A DNA stretch of 25,363 bases from an uncultured Collinsella sp. (GCA_934654775.1 CAKUGR010000020.1:1-25363), one strand, 5' to 3'; positions 16,924 through 25,095 are shown, counted from the stretch's first letter. The notes: generated by a model not told the origin, from the sequence alone. Translations and numbers: made by a program.

Positions 16924-18245
16924 TCGACACCGAGCACGTTAAATGCGATACCTGCACCGCCCCCGAGCCCATGGAGCTCGATGCCAGCGACGAGGCTTCG
17001 CGTGGCTGGCCTACCGTGGACATCGAGACCAACCCCTACAAGGGCCAGTTCCCGTTGTTCCAGCAGCACCCCGAGATCGCCTTCCTCGATAGCGCCGCCA
17101 CCGCGCAGCGCCCCGCCTGCGTACTCGACGCCGAGCGCGACTTCTACCAGCGCATGAACGCCAACCCGCTGCGCGGCCTGTACTCGCTGTCCGTCGAGGC
17201 CACCGATGCCATCGCGAAGGTGCGCCAGCAGATCGCCGGCCTCATCGGCGCCGCCCAGGCCAACGAAGTCGTCTTCACCCGCAACACGAGCGAGTCGCTC
17301 AACCTGGTCGCCAAGAGCTTTGCGCCCACGGTGCTGGAGCCCGGCGACGAGGTCGTCATCACCATCATGGAGCACCACTCCAACCTGATCCCGTGGCAGC
17401 AGGTCTGCCGCGAGACCGGCGCCAAGCTCGTATACCTCTACCCCACCAAGACCGGCCAGCTCACCACCGAGGAAGTGCTTGCCAAGGTTGGCCCCAAGAC
17501 CAAGATCTTGGCCGTGGGTCAGGTCTCTAACGTCCTGGGCGTCGAGAACCCGGTCAAGAACCTCGGCAAGCTCGTGCACAAGTACGGCGGCTATCTGGTC
17601 GTCGACGGCGCGCAGTCGCTGCCGCACATGCCGGTCGATGTGGCCGACCTGGGCGCCGACTTCTTTGCCTTTAGCGCGCACAAGGCCATGGGCCCCATGG
17701 GCATCGGCGTGCTGTGGGGCAAGATGGACCTGCTCAACGCCATGCCGCCCATGCTTACCGGCGGCGAGATGATAGATTCGGTCACCGAGCAGGACGCTGT
17801 CTGGGCTCCCGTCCCCGAGAAGTTCGAGGCCGGCACGCAGGACGCCGCCGGCATCTTCGCCACGGGCGCAGCGCTTGACTACCTCGTCAACACGGTGGGC
17901 TACGAAAACATTCAGGCACGCGAGCAGGCACTCGTCCACTACCTGATGGGCGAGCTCATGCAGCTCGACTTTGTCCAGATCATCGGCTCCATCTATTGGG
18001 ACAACCACCACGGCGTCGTGAGCTTTAACGTCAAGGGTATCCACCCGCACGACGTCGCGAGCATCATGGACATGGACGGCGTGTGCATCCGTGCAGGCCA
18101 CCACTGCGCGCAGCCGCTGCTCACCTGGTTGGGCGTCGAGAACCTCGCCTGCTGCCGCGCCAGCGTGGCCTTCTACAACGACAAGGCCGACATCGATAAG
18201 TTCATCGCCGGCCTGCATCACGTTTGGAGCACGTTCAATGGGTAA
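16920..18245 (+). CDS. sufS: Cysteine desulfurase SufS
   Basis: 441 aa PLP enzyme of the group II cysteine desulfurases, taking sulfur from L-cysteine as a persulfide. Key sites are EHHSN at 151-155, the PLP-ring Asp in VVDG at 226-229, the Schiff-base lysine K255 in SAHK, and catalytic Cys396 in RAGHHCAQP. The protein is about 35 residues longer than typical SufS because of an N-terminal extension with a CDTC pair (C9, C12), while the enzyme core starts near 43 (QFPLF). ATG at 16920 overlaps the sufD stop and has GAGGAG upstream, so the extension looks real. Its partner for sulfur transfer is SufU, encoded next. Confidence 0.95.
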   Translation: MIDTEHVKCDTCTAPEPMELDASDEASRGWPTVDIETNPYKGQFPLFQQHPEIAFLDSAATAQRPACVLDAERDFYQRMNANPLRGLYSLSVEATDAIAKVRQQIAGLIGAAQANEVVFTRNTSESLNLVAKSFAPTVLEPGDEVVITIMEHHSNLIPWQQVCRETGAKLVYLYPTKTGQLTTEEVLAKVGPKTKILAVGQVSNVLGVENPVKNLGKLVHKYGGYLVVDGAQSLPHMPVDVADLGADFFAFSAHKAMGPMGIGVLWGKMDLLNAMPPMLTGGEMIDSVTEQDAVWAPVPEKFEAGTQDAAGIFATGAALDYLVNTVGYENIQAREQALVHYLMGELMQLDFVQIIGSIYWDNHHGVVSFNVKGIHPHDVASIMDMDGVCIRAGHHCAQPLLTWLGVENLACCRASVAFYNDKADIDKFIAGLHHVWSTFNG

Positions 18246-18672
18246 TCTGTACACCTCCACCACGTTTATGGAGCACAACTCGCACCCCGACTACAAGTAC
18301 GAGATGGACGCTCCCACGCACGAGCACGACGGCATCAACCCCAGCTGCGGCGACGAGCTCAATCTGCAGCTGCGTGTCGAGAACGGCGTTATCGAGGAGG
18401 CATCCTTTACCGGCCACGGCTGCGCCATCAGCCAGGCCAGCGCCGACATCATGGCTGACCTCATCACCGGCGAGACGGTCGAGGAGGCACGCCGCCTGGC
18501 CGGGCTCTTCCTCGCCATGATCCGCGGCGAGCAGCTCTCCGAAGAGGACCTGGAAGACCTGGACGAAGCCGCCCAGCTCCAGGACATCTCGCACATGCCC
18601 GCCCGCGTCAAGTGCGCCGAGCTCGCCTGGCGCACCCTCGACGGCATGCTCGAGGGGCAAGCTAACCAGTAA
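18238..18672 (+). CDS. sufU: Zinc-dependent sulfurtransferase SufU
   Basis: 144 aa, SufU/NifU N-terminal fold. Zinc and transfer residues are all present: C37 and D39 in NPSCGDE, C62 in GHGCAISQASADIM, and C126 in ARVKCAELAW. The insertion between the second and third Cys that separates SufU from IscU is present (residues 81-120). SufU receives the persulfide from SufS and delivers it to SufB. ATG at 18238 lies inside the sufS end (8-base overlap), with GGAG upstream. A longer frame from 18091 belongs to the sufS shadow. Last gene of the operon before a strong terminator. Confidence 0.93.
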   Translation: MGNLYTSTTFMEHNSHPDYKYEMDAPTHEHDGINPSCGDELNLQLRVENGVIEEASFTGHGCAISQASADIMADLITGETVEEARRLAGLFLAMIRGEQLSEEDLEDLDEAAQLQDISHMPARVKCAELAWRTLDGMLEGQANQ

Positions 18673-18702
18673 CGGATGTCCCGAATCCAAGGATTTTGAT
18701 TA

Positions 18703-18735
18703 CCGAGCCGCCCGATACGGGCGGCTCGGCTTTTT
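18703..18735 (+). terminator. Rho-independent terminator of the suf operon
   Basis: A perfect 12-bp GC-rich stem (18703-18714 with 18718-18729), three-base loop and CTTTTT tail, 31 bases after the sufU stop. Confidence 0.92.
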
Positions 18736-19331
18736 CATAACGTCTCGGGCACACAAAGTTCGCACGTCCGGCGCCCGGTCTGTCATTTACTGCACTGCCA
18801 GCTGCGAGCACGGACGTTTTCCACGATACCAAAGGCTAGCAGCAGAGCCACGGGCACGCCATGCAATGTGCCAAGCCAGTCCTGCTGGGCTTCGGAACGC
18901 CTCGCGCCTGCCGCGGAAGGGTACCATAGGGTGCGGCGTGCATTTTTGCGAGTATTCAGCACGCCAAGTTGCGTGCATAAGCATCGAAAGCGTTAGTCAA
19001 CGCCTCCAGGCACCTTTATATAGCGTTTTAGAACAAACATCGCGGTCTGACGGGGCTCAGACATGTGCTTCGGAGGCGCATCGACAGGCATAAATAACTT
19101 CGGAACCCGTATGTTGCAAGATTTCGGCGCTGCCGAAAGCGCCACGATGCTGAAAACTCCGCTTTTTGCACGGCGTGGACGGGGGTAGGCGCGGGCAAAA
19201 CCGAGCGGAGCCGTATTTTTATACATGATGGCAATCGTTCTATGCAAATCAAGAAGCGCAGTTACCGTACCAAGCTTTTAGAACAATGGTTGTGGCGTAT
19301 GGGCGACCCCGGCTGCGGTGCACAGGCGGCC
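18736..19331. other. 596-bp region without a convincing gene, rich in inverted repeats
   Basis: Between the suf terminator and the RAYT-like gene no frame resembles a known protein. It contains a 7-bp hairpin (19122-19128 with 19132-19138). It also has nested complementary arms CTCCGC (19157-19162) with GCGGAG (19205-19210) and TTTTGC (19164-19169) with GCAAAA (19195-19200), which could fold into one long structured RNA or single-stranded DNA. An open frame of 84 codons (19247-18993, minus) covers this part but has no clear start signal or family. The region may be a REP-like or other dispersed repeat served by the neighbouring transposase; that is inference. Confidence 0.5.
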
Positions 19332-20135
19332 CTACACCACGTTTCCACCAGTCAGCACCGCCGCTGGCGCGCGGGCGCGCACAATGCGAGAAACGGTACT
19401 TTTGCCAATACCCGTATACCGCTCAATCTGACGCACCGTAAATCCGGCATCATGCAATCCAAGAATAACGATATTGCGCTGCGCTGACGATGCGGCTTTA
19501 ACCTCGTGGAGCGAAACCCCGAGGCCCTTCACCAGCTTTTCAGCAAAGGCGTGCCGCTCCCACTCCGTCTCTTCCAGATCGGGCATCGCAGGCTCGCAGC
19601 CATCGGGCGTCGAAAGCGAATAGGCAATAAAGGCCTCGGCAGAACCAAAAAGCTCAAGCACGCAAGACGGGTCGGAAAATCCCCTCGTCATATCGTTGTC
19701 ATAGGCCCGTAGATACTCGACAAAGCTGCTCCACGCATAGCGCTCGATTAAGCTGATGCCATCCTCCTGCGGATTGGCGTGCACAGAGCGAATAGCCTCC
19801 ATCACCTGCAAGTCGGTATCGAGCGAGCGGCGCTCAAAACGGTCCCGAAACAGATGGCCCGTACGCCCGGTACGTTTATTGAAGCGACGAGCATACGTCA
19901 GCAGCAACCGCTGCATCGCCGCGCTCATTTCGTCCTCATAATCCAAAAGCACCAGATCCACGTGGTCGCCCATGAGACACCACGCCACGACCGTCACGTC
20001 GGCATCGCGGCAGCAGTCGTGCATCAGCTCCAAAAACTCCCACCGATCATCATCGCTCTCAAAGATGAGCTGCTTGCCCGTACCGCGGGCACAGACATGG
20101 TAAAAGCCGGTAACCGTTCTCCAAACGCGCTGCAT
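19332..20135 (-). CDS. REP-associated tyrosine transposase (RAYT, Y1_Tnp) homologue with altered HUH motif
   Basis: 267 aa from ATG at 20135-20133 (GGGAG 5 bases before). The Y1 transposase core is visible: GFYHVCARGTGKQLIF at 10-25, CLMGDHVDLVL at 53-63, Tyr81 in LLLTYARRFNKRTGRTGHLF, and SVHANPQEDG at 117-126. The family His-hydrophobic-His metal site (usually NHxHL) is H58-V59-D60, so one ligand is Asp. The C-terminus adds a helix-turn-helix (FTVRQIERYTGIGKSTVSRI, 232-251) of the kind seen in many actinobacterial members. RAYTs nick and move short palindromic REP elements; this one could be inactive or domesticated as a DNA-binding protein. An upstream in-frame extension lacks family similarity. 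Confidence 0.8.
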   Translation of the reverse strand: MQRVWRTVTGFYHVCARGTGKQLIFESDDDRWEFLELMHDCCRDADVTVVAWCLMGDHVDLVLLDYEDEMSAAMQRLLLTYARRFNKRTGRTGHLFRDRFERRSLDTDLQVMEAIRSVHANPQEDGISLIERYAWSSFVEYLRAYDNDMTRGFSDPSCVLELFGSAEAFIAYSLSTPDGCEPAMPDLEETEWERHAFAEKLVKGLGVSLHEVKAASSAQRNIVILGLHDAGFTVRQIERYTGIGKSTVSRIVRARAPAAVLTGGNVV

Positions 20136-20538
20136 GGCGCTCCCTTCGCCGGGATCTGCTTGCAATCCAATACAGCACGATTGAAGCGTGCCATCAAAAC
20201 ATTCACGCAAAACGATGCGCTTGCACGGCCAAAGGCGGTAAACAGGCGGCGAACGGCAGCGTTGCAACAGGTCAACCCCTGCAACGCTTACAAGAGCTGA
20301 CCAAAAGCTTGCCCAGGACTGACCCCCTCTACGGAAGTCCGCGACCACAAAATGCTAAGTTAAACCGCTTCAATTGAAAGTTCCGCGCTTCTCGCTACGA
20401 AAACTGAGCCGTTCGCCGAATATTCCGTGCATTTCGCGGTATTATAGGGGTTGCATGTCATGTCCCTTTCGAAGGGTCGCCCGGCAATCGCCAGCCACGA
20501 CCCCCAGACGGGACGCCAACACGATAGAGAGGAGAGGC
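20136..20538. other. 403-bp divergent intergenic region between the RAYT-like gene and the scaffold gene
   Basis: No gene is seen. It contains a 9-bp inverted repeat (20258-20288), a 10-bp palindrome TTCAATTGAA (20369-20378), a -10-like TATTAT (20440-20445) suited to the rightward operon though without a good -35, and a hairpin CCCTTTCGAAGGG (20464-20476) that would lie in the operon leader. Confidence 0.45.
20258..20288. repeat. Inverted repeat upstream of the RAYT-like gene
   Basis: AGCGTTGCA (20258-20266) and TGCAACGCT (20280-20288) are perfect arms separated by 13 bases, and GG/CC near the loop can extend the stem past a small bulge. There is no T-run, so it is not a terminator. It is a candidate REP-like unit or operator. 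Confidence 0.55.
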
Positions 20539-21273
20539 ATGCAGTACTCACAGGAAGTGGAGAACATGTGCCCCGTTGCCAAGGGTGCATACCACGGCCC
20601 CGCACCCATCCCCGAGGAGGGCAAGTGGGTCCAGGCTAAGGAGATTTCCGACATCTCCGGTCTTACGCACGGTGTGGGTTGGTGCGCACCTCAGCAGGGC
20701 GCCTGCAAGCTCACGCTGAACGTCAAGGACGGCATCATCGAGGAGGCCCTCGTTGAGACCATCGGCTGCTCGGGCATGACCCACTCTGCCGCCATGGCTT
20801 CCGAGATCCTTCCCGGTAAGACCATCCTCGAGGCCCTCAACACCGACCTCGTCTGCGACGCCATCAACGTTGCTATGCGCGAGATCTTCCTGCAGATCGT
20901 TTACGGCCGCAGCCAGACCGCGTTCTCCGAGGGCGGCCTGCCCGTGGGCGCCTCCCTCGACGACCTCGGCAAGGGCCTTCGCTCTCAGGTCGGCACCATG
21001 TTCGGCACCAAGGCCAAGGGCGCTCGTTACCTCGAGCTCGCTCAGGGCTACGTCACCCGCATGGCTCTCAACGACAAGAACGAGATCATCGCGTTCGAGT
21101 TCCTGAACCTCGGCAAGTTCACCGACGCCGTCAAGGCCGGCAAGACCCCCGAGGAGGCCATCGCTGGCGCTATGGGCCACTATGGTCAGTGGGAGAACGC
21201 TGCCAAGTACATCGACCCGCGCACCGACGAGGAGACTCACTCCGTCGCCAGCGTGTTCCCGGTTCACGAGTAG
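20539..21273 (+). CDS. NifU-like iron-sulfur cluster assembly scaffold protein
   Basis: 244 aa from ATG at 20539 (AGGAG 5 bases before); the longer frame from 20374 runs through the leader and is rejected. The N-terminal half resembles the IscU/NifU fold: KLTLNVKDGIIEEALVETIG then CSGMTHSAAMASEILPG (71-93) parallels GxGCxxSxAS of SufU. Cysteines are at 11, 49, 56, 77 and 106. C49 and C56 in GWCAPQQGAC are not in the classical SufU pattern, so ligands may differ. The family is annotated as an iron-sulfur scaffold in many gut Firmicutes and Coriobacteria and is typically adjacent to a GGGtGRT gene, as here (18-base gap). No biochemical role is established. Confidence 0.75.
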   Translation: MQYSQEVENMCPVAKGAYHGPAPIPEEGKWVQAKEISDISGLTHGVGWCAPQQGACKLTLNVKDGIIEEALVETIGCSGMTHSAAMASEILPGKTILEALNTDLVCDAINVAMREIFLQIVYGRSQTAFSEGGLPVGASLDDLGKGLRSQVGTMFGTKAKGARYLELAQGYVTRMALNDKNEIIAFEFLNLGKFTDAVKAGKTPEEAIAGAMGHYGQWENAAKYIDPRTDEETHSVASVFPVHE

Positions 21274-21291
21274 AAAGGGAGGGAAATAACC

Positions 21292-22296
21292 ATGACTGTT
21301 ACGTTCGAAGGTTACGAGCGCCGCGCTGACAAGATCAACAAGTGCCTCGCCGACAACGGCATCGCCTCCCTCGAGGAAGCTCTGCAAATCTGCACCGACA
21401 AGGGCTTCAACCCGCGTGAGATCGTCAACAACACCCAGTCCATCGCCTTCCAGAACGCTGAGTGGGCCTACACCCTCGGCTGCGCTCTCGCTGTCAAGCG
21501 TGGCGCCAAGTCCGCTTCCGAGGCTGCCGCCATCATCGGCGAGGGCATCCAGGCCTTCACCGTTCCCGGCTCCGTCGCCGAGGACCGCAAGGTCGGTCTG
21601 GGCCACGGCAACCTGGGCGCTATGCTGCTCTCCGACGATACCGAGTGCTTCGCCTTCCTGGCTGGCCACGAGTCCTTCGCTGCCGCTGAGGGCGCTATCG
21701 GCCTGGCTCTGAACGCCAACAAGGCTCGCAAGAAGCCGCTGCGCGTCATCCTCAACGGTCTGGGCAAGGACGCTGCTCAGATTATCGCCCGCATCAACGG
21801 CTTCACCTATGTGAAGACCCAGTTCGACTACTACACGGGCGAGCTCAAGGTCGTCGAGACCATCCCCTACTCCGATGGTCCCCGCGCTGCCGTTAACTGC
21901 TACGGCTCCGACGACGTCCGCGAGGGCGTTGCCATCATGTGGCACGAGAACGTCGACATCTCGATTACCGGTAACTCCACCAACCCCACGCGCTTCCAGC
22001 ACCCCGTCGCTGGCACCTACAAGAAGGAGCGCATCGAGGCTGGCAAGAAGTACTTCTCCGTCGCTTCTGGTGGCGGCACTGGCCGTACCCTGCATCCGGA
22101 CAACATGGGCGCTGGCCCTGCCTCTTACGGCATGACCGACACCATGGGCCGTATGCACTCCGACGCCCAGTTCGCCGGTTCTTCCTCCGTGCCTGCGCAC
22201 GTCGACATGATGGGTCTCATCGGCATGGGCAACAACCCCATGGTCGGTGCCACCGTCGCTTGCGCCGTCGCCGTCGAGGAGGCCCTCAAGGCCTAA
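21292..22296 (+). CDS. GGGtGRT family protein
   Basis: 334 aa. The family-naming motif GGGTGRT is at residues 260-266 in VASGGGTGRTLHPDNMG. Other glycine-rich conserved stretches are GLGHGNLGAMLLSDDTECFAF (102-122) and AGPASYGMTDTMGRMHSDAQF (274-294). Six cysteines are present (18, 34, 64, 119, 203, 324), with no CxxC pair. No signal peptide or membrane segment is seen, so it is cytoplasmic. The function is unknown; pairing with a NifU-like scaffold suggests an Fe-S-linked enzyme or carrier. It has a GGGAGG site 8 bases before the ATG, highly biased codon use like an abundant protein, and a strong terminator just after. Confidence 0.85.
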   Translation: MTVTFEGYERRADKINKCLADNGIASLEEALQICTDKGFNPREIVNNTQSIAFQNAEWAYTLGCALAVKRGAKSASEAAAIIGEGIQAFTVPGSVAEDRKVGLGHGNLGAMLLSDDTECFAFLAGHESFAAAEGAIGLALNANKARKKPLRVILNGLGKDAAQIIARINGFTYVKTQFDYYTGELKVVETIPYSDGPRAAVNCYGSDDVREGVAIMWHENVDISITGNSTNPTRFQHPVAGTYKKERIEAGKKYFSVASGGGTGRTLHPDNMGAGPASYGMTDTMGRMHSDAQFAGSSSVPAHVDMMGLIGMGNNPMVGATVACAVAVEEALKA

Positions 22297-22331
22297 TCGC
22301 GCCCGCGCGATGCTCATAAAGTTGAGCTTGC

Positions 22332-22364
22332 GAGCCGCTACCTTTCGAGGTAGCGGCTCTTTTT
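22332..22364 (+). terminator. Rho-independent terminator of the scaffold-GGGtGRT operon
   Basis: A perfect 11-bp stem (22332-22342 with 22349-22359), six-base loop and five T residues, 36 bases past the stop codon. Confidence 0.92.
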
Positions 22365-22552
22365 GTTTGGTTTGTCGCAGGGTGGCTAATGCCGATATAT
22401 CAGTTGGGGCGAAATACGAGATGTGATGAGAAGGAGCCACCAAACAGCCCTAACGTCCACGTGCCATATTCGCCCTTTACCGATTTATTCAATCTTTGCG
22501 ATACCTTTGCCGATCACCCATGCGACAATGCGCCGGACGAGAAAGGAATCCG

Positions 22553-24079
22553 ATGGAATCGACTGATGTACTGGTAATTGGATCTGGCATTGCGGGCCTT
22601 TGCGCCGCCATCGAAGCGGCACGCACGGGTGCAACCGTCACTGTGGCAAGCGCCGGCAAAACTATGAGCGGATCGAGCTTTTTCCCGGGAACCTGGGGTC
22701 TCGGCCTTATTGGCCCCGTTGACAAAGACGACGAACAGGACCTCATCGACACTATCCAGGCCGTGGGCTGCGGCGTTGCCGACCCCGAGCTCGTCCAGAC
22801 GTTTGTCCACGGTATTCCTCAGGCCATCCGATGGCTCGAGCAGGATCTAGGTGTTGAGCTCCAGCGTCCGCAAAGCGCCGAGAGCGCCCAGCAAAAGCAG
22901 TTTATCCCCTGCTTTGACCATAAGACACGCAAATGGCGCGGCCTCACCCGCAAGCCCCTTGAGGACGCGTGTACGGCCCAGATCGAGTCTCTCGGCATTC
23001 GCCTGCTCCCCCGCCACGAGCTTATAGACCTTGTTGAAGATACGAATGGAAAGATTGTCGGCGCCGTGCTCTACGACCGCACAAGCGAGCAACTCGTGCC
23101 TATGGCAGCCAAGGCCATTATCATCGCTGCGGGCGGTACGGGTGGCCTATTCGAGCGCAGCCTCACTTCCGCCGACGTACTCAGCTCATCACAGGCCATC
23201 GCGCTGGCGCACGGTGCGTCCCTTACTAATATAGAGTTCATGCAGATGATGCCCGGCTTCATAAAGCCCAAGCGCAACCTTGTCTTTAACGAGAAGACTT
23301 GGCGCTACGTCAAGCTCGATCAGCCGATCGATATCGCCGAAGATAAACTTGACGATTTGCTCGAGCAGCGCTCCGGATATGGCCCTTTCACTTCACGCTT
23401 GGCCTCTCGCGCTATCGACCTCGCCATCGACCAAGCGGGCGCCGAGGGCCTAGCGCTGCATTATGACTTCCCCCGCGAGGATATTCCCGAGTTTGTGCAG
23501 TCCTTTGCCACGTGGCTTCAGGACGAGTACGGCATTGCGCCGACCGACGAAATGCACATTGCCATGTACGCCCACGCCGCTAATGGCGGTATCAAGATCG
23601 ACAAGACAGCGTGCACAGGCGTTAAGGGCCTCTACGCATGTGGCGAGGCGACAGGCGGCATGCACGGCGCCGATCGCATTGGCGGCCTGTCGAGCGCCAA
23701 CGGCATCGTCTTTGGACGCATTGCCGGCGCGACGGCGGCGCAGGCGGCACAGGACGCCTCTGAGACGCCCTTGAAGACGGGCATCGCCCTCCGCCAGCGC
23801 GGCCTCGCCAAGCCAGATGCAGAGCGCCTGACACGCAGCCTCAAACGCACGATGAGCACCTACTGCATGATCAATCGCACCGAGACGGGCCTTTCCGCGG
23901 CACTGCAAGAGCTAGAGAGCTTGAGTGCCGAAACAACGTCTTTGAGCCTGCATAACGCTCAAGACAGCGAAATCGCAGCCCTCGCGCGCCTACAATCGCA
24001 GCTGCTGCTGGCAACAGAGATGGCCAAAACCATGCGCAAGCGAACCGAAAGCCTCGGATCACACTATCGAGCCGACTAA
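22553..24079 (+). CDS. FAD-dependent oxidoreductase of the fumarate reductase / L-aspartate oxidase superfamily
   Basis: 508 aa from ATG at 22553 (GAAAGGAA upstream); a longer frame from 22496 lacks a ribosome site. The N-terminal dinucleotide motif GSGIAG is at 10-15, with AAGGTGG at 192-198. HAANGGIKID at 341-350 and ACGEATGGMHGADRIGG at 362-378 match the FAD-binding and capping domains of NadB, SdhA and FrdA relatives. S281-R-L-A-S-R286 sits where the family has its catalytic arginine region. The C-terminal 110 residues are helical. It could reduce fumarate or an analogue or oxidise an amino acid; substrate is not readable, and no nadA/nadC or frdB partner lies within the window. No signal peptide, haem motif or FMN domain is seen. 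Confidence 0.8.
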   Translation: MESTDVLVIGSGIAGLCAAIEAARTGATVTVASAGKTMSGSSFFPGTWGLGLIGPVDKDDEQDLIDTIQAVGCGVADPELVQTFVHGIPQAIRWLEQDLGVELQRPQSAESAQQKQFIPCFDHKTRKWRGLTRKPLEDACTAQIESLGIRLLPRHELIDLVEDTNGKIVGAVLYDRTSEQLVPMAAKAIIIAAGGTGGLFERSLTSADVLSSSQAIALAHGASLTNIEFMQMMPGFIKPKRNLVFNEKTWRYVKLDQPIDIAEDKLDDLLEQRSGYGPFTSRLASRAIDLAIDQAGAEGLALHYDFPREDIPEFVQSFATWLQDEYGIAPTDEMHIAMYAHAANGGIKIDKTACTGVKGLYACGEATGGMHGADRIGGLSSANGIVFGRIAGATAAQAAQDASETPLKTGIALRQRGLAKPDAERLTRSLKRTMSTYCMINRTETGLSAALQELESLSAETTSLSLHNAQDSEIAALARLQSQLLLATEMAKTMRKRTESLGSHYRAD

Positions 24080-24115
24080 GCTGGCACCTATCTAGAACAG
24101 AACTTCTCGATATTG

Positions 24116-24155
24116 ATGGGTCCCGTGAGCTCGAAGCGACACGGGGCCCATTCTT
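24116..24155 (+). terminator. Likely terminator after the FAD oxidoreductase gene
   Basis: A 12-bp stem (24116-24127 with 24140-24151, one G-T pair) is followed by a short, interrupted T-tract (TCTTG). Position and orientation fit; the weak tail lowers confidence. Confidence 0.6.
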
Positions 24156-24169
24156 GTCCGCACAGGCGA

Positions 24170-24188
24170 GTATTCTCATTCTGAATAC
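24170..24188. promoter_or_regulatory. Inverted repeat upstream of dinD (possible SOS operator)
   Basis: GTATTC (24170-24175) and GAATAC (24183-24188) are perfect arms separated by 7 bases, about 45 bases before the dinD ATG. It is not the E. coli CTGT-N8-ACAG box nor the classical CGAAC-N4-GTTCG box, but arm layout and location suit a LexA-type dimer. Confidence 0.4.
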
Positions 24189-24234
24189 AGAGTCGACAAA
24201 GTCCGCGTAGAAAAACGAGCAGAAAGGAAGAGAT

Positions 24235-25095
24235 ATGGACAGAAGAGATATCGAGAAGTGGCGTGTAAAACTTGATAGCTACGCCCATGAGGAGAACGGC
24301 GTCGAGTATTGGCTTGCGCGCGATTTAATGGAACCCCTCGGTTACACCCAATGGCGAAATTTTGAGACAGCGATAAAGAGGGCTATGGCATCGTGTGAAG
24401 TCAACGAAATGCCAGTTGTTTCCTATTTTGCTGAGACCAGCAAAATAGTCCCAACCGGAATAGGTCAAAAGGCCGTCAAAGACTATAAACTGACTCGCTA
24501 TGCGTGCTATTTAATCGCCCAAAACGGAGACCCTAACAAACCGGAAATTGCACTCGCCCAGGCATACTTTGCTGTGCAGACACGCCGACAGGAGCTCATA
24601 GAACAGCGCTTCGCAGAGATTCAGCGATTGCAGGCGCGCCACTCGCTATCCGATTCAGAGAAACAGCTCTCGGGCATCGCGTTCAAGCGCGGTGTGGACT
24701 CCAAAGGATTCGCGATCATCAAGTCGAAGGGCGACGAGGCGTTATTCGGCGGCAAAAGCACGGCGGAAATGAAGCAGCAGCTTGGCGTGCCCAAGAGCGC
24801 GGCGCTAGCGGACAGGTTGGCCGATGTCCTCATCAAAGCAAAAGACCTCACGAACTCGATGACAGCCTTCAACGCCGAGGAGCACGACCTGTACGGTCTA
24901 GACCAGATCAAGCAAGAGCACATCGAGAACAACACAAGTGTGCGCGGCAGTCTCCTCGACCGCGGAATTGTCCCCGAGAATCTGCCGCCTGCCGAGGACA
25001 CGAAAAAACTCGAGCGCCGCGTGAAGGCAGACGAGAAGAAGCTCAAAGAGGGTACGGACGGCTTCACCGATCCACAGGGCAGACTCAATTTGTAA
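24235..25095 (+). CDS. dinD: DNA damage-inducible protein D (DinD)
   Basis: 286 aa, close to the E. coli DinD length. The N-terminal BRO-N-like domain shows YWLARDLMEPLGYTQWRNF (25-43), LTRYACYLIAQNGDPNKP (86-103) and YFAVQTRRQE (111-120), all highly characteristic. The middle contains SDSEKQLSGIAFKRGVD, and the C-terminus is a charged Lys/Glu-rich tail. In E. coli DinD is SOS-induced and can inhibit RecA filaments; the same role here is inferred. The ATG is preceded by AAAGGAAG. The gene has lower GC than the suf genes and ends 12 bases before a duplicated tRNA 3' end, consistent with arrival on a mobile element. Confidence 0.88.
   Translation: MDRRDIEKWRVKLDSYAHEENGVEYWLARDLMEPLGYTQWRNFETAIKRAMASCEVNEMPVVSYFAETSKIVPTGIGQKAVKDYKLTRYACYLIAQNGDPNKPEIALAQAYFAVQTRRQELIEQRFAEIQRLQARHSLSDSEKQLSGIAFKRGVDSKGFAIIKSKGDEALFGGKSTAEMKQQLGVPKSAALADRLADVLIKAKDLTNSMTAFNAEEHDLYGLDQIKQEHIENNTSVRGSLLDRGIVPENLPPAEDTKKLERRVKADEKKLKEGTDGFTDPQGRLNL

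Noticed and set aside
16761..18278. 505-codon open frame antisense to sufS
   Set aside because: Shadow of sufS with the same biased composition; no ribosome site and no known domain.
20548..22443. 631-codon open frame on the minus strand
   Set aside because: It lies opposite two well-recognised genes, has low-complexity Val/Gly/Ala/Leu/Asp content typical of antisense reading of GC-rich codons, and matches no family.
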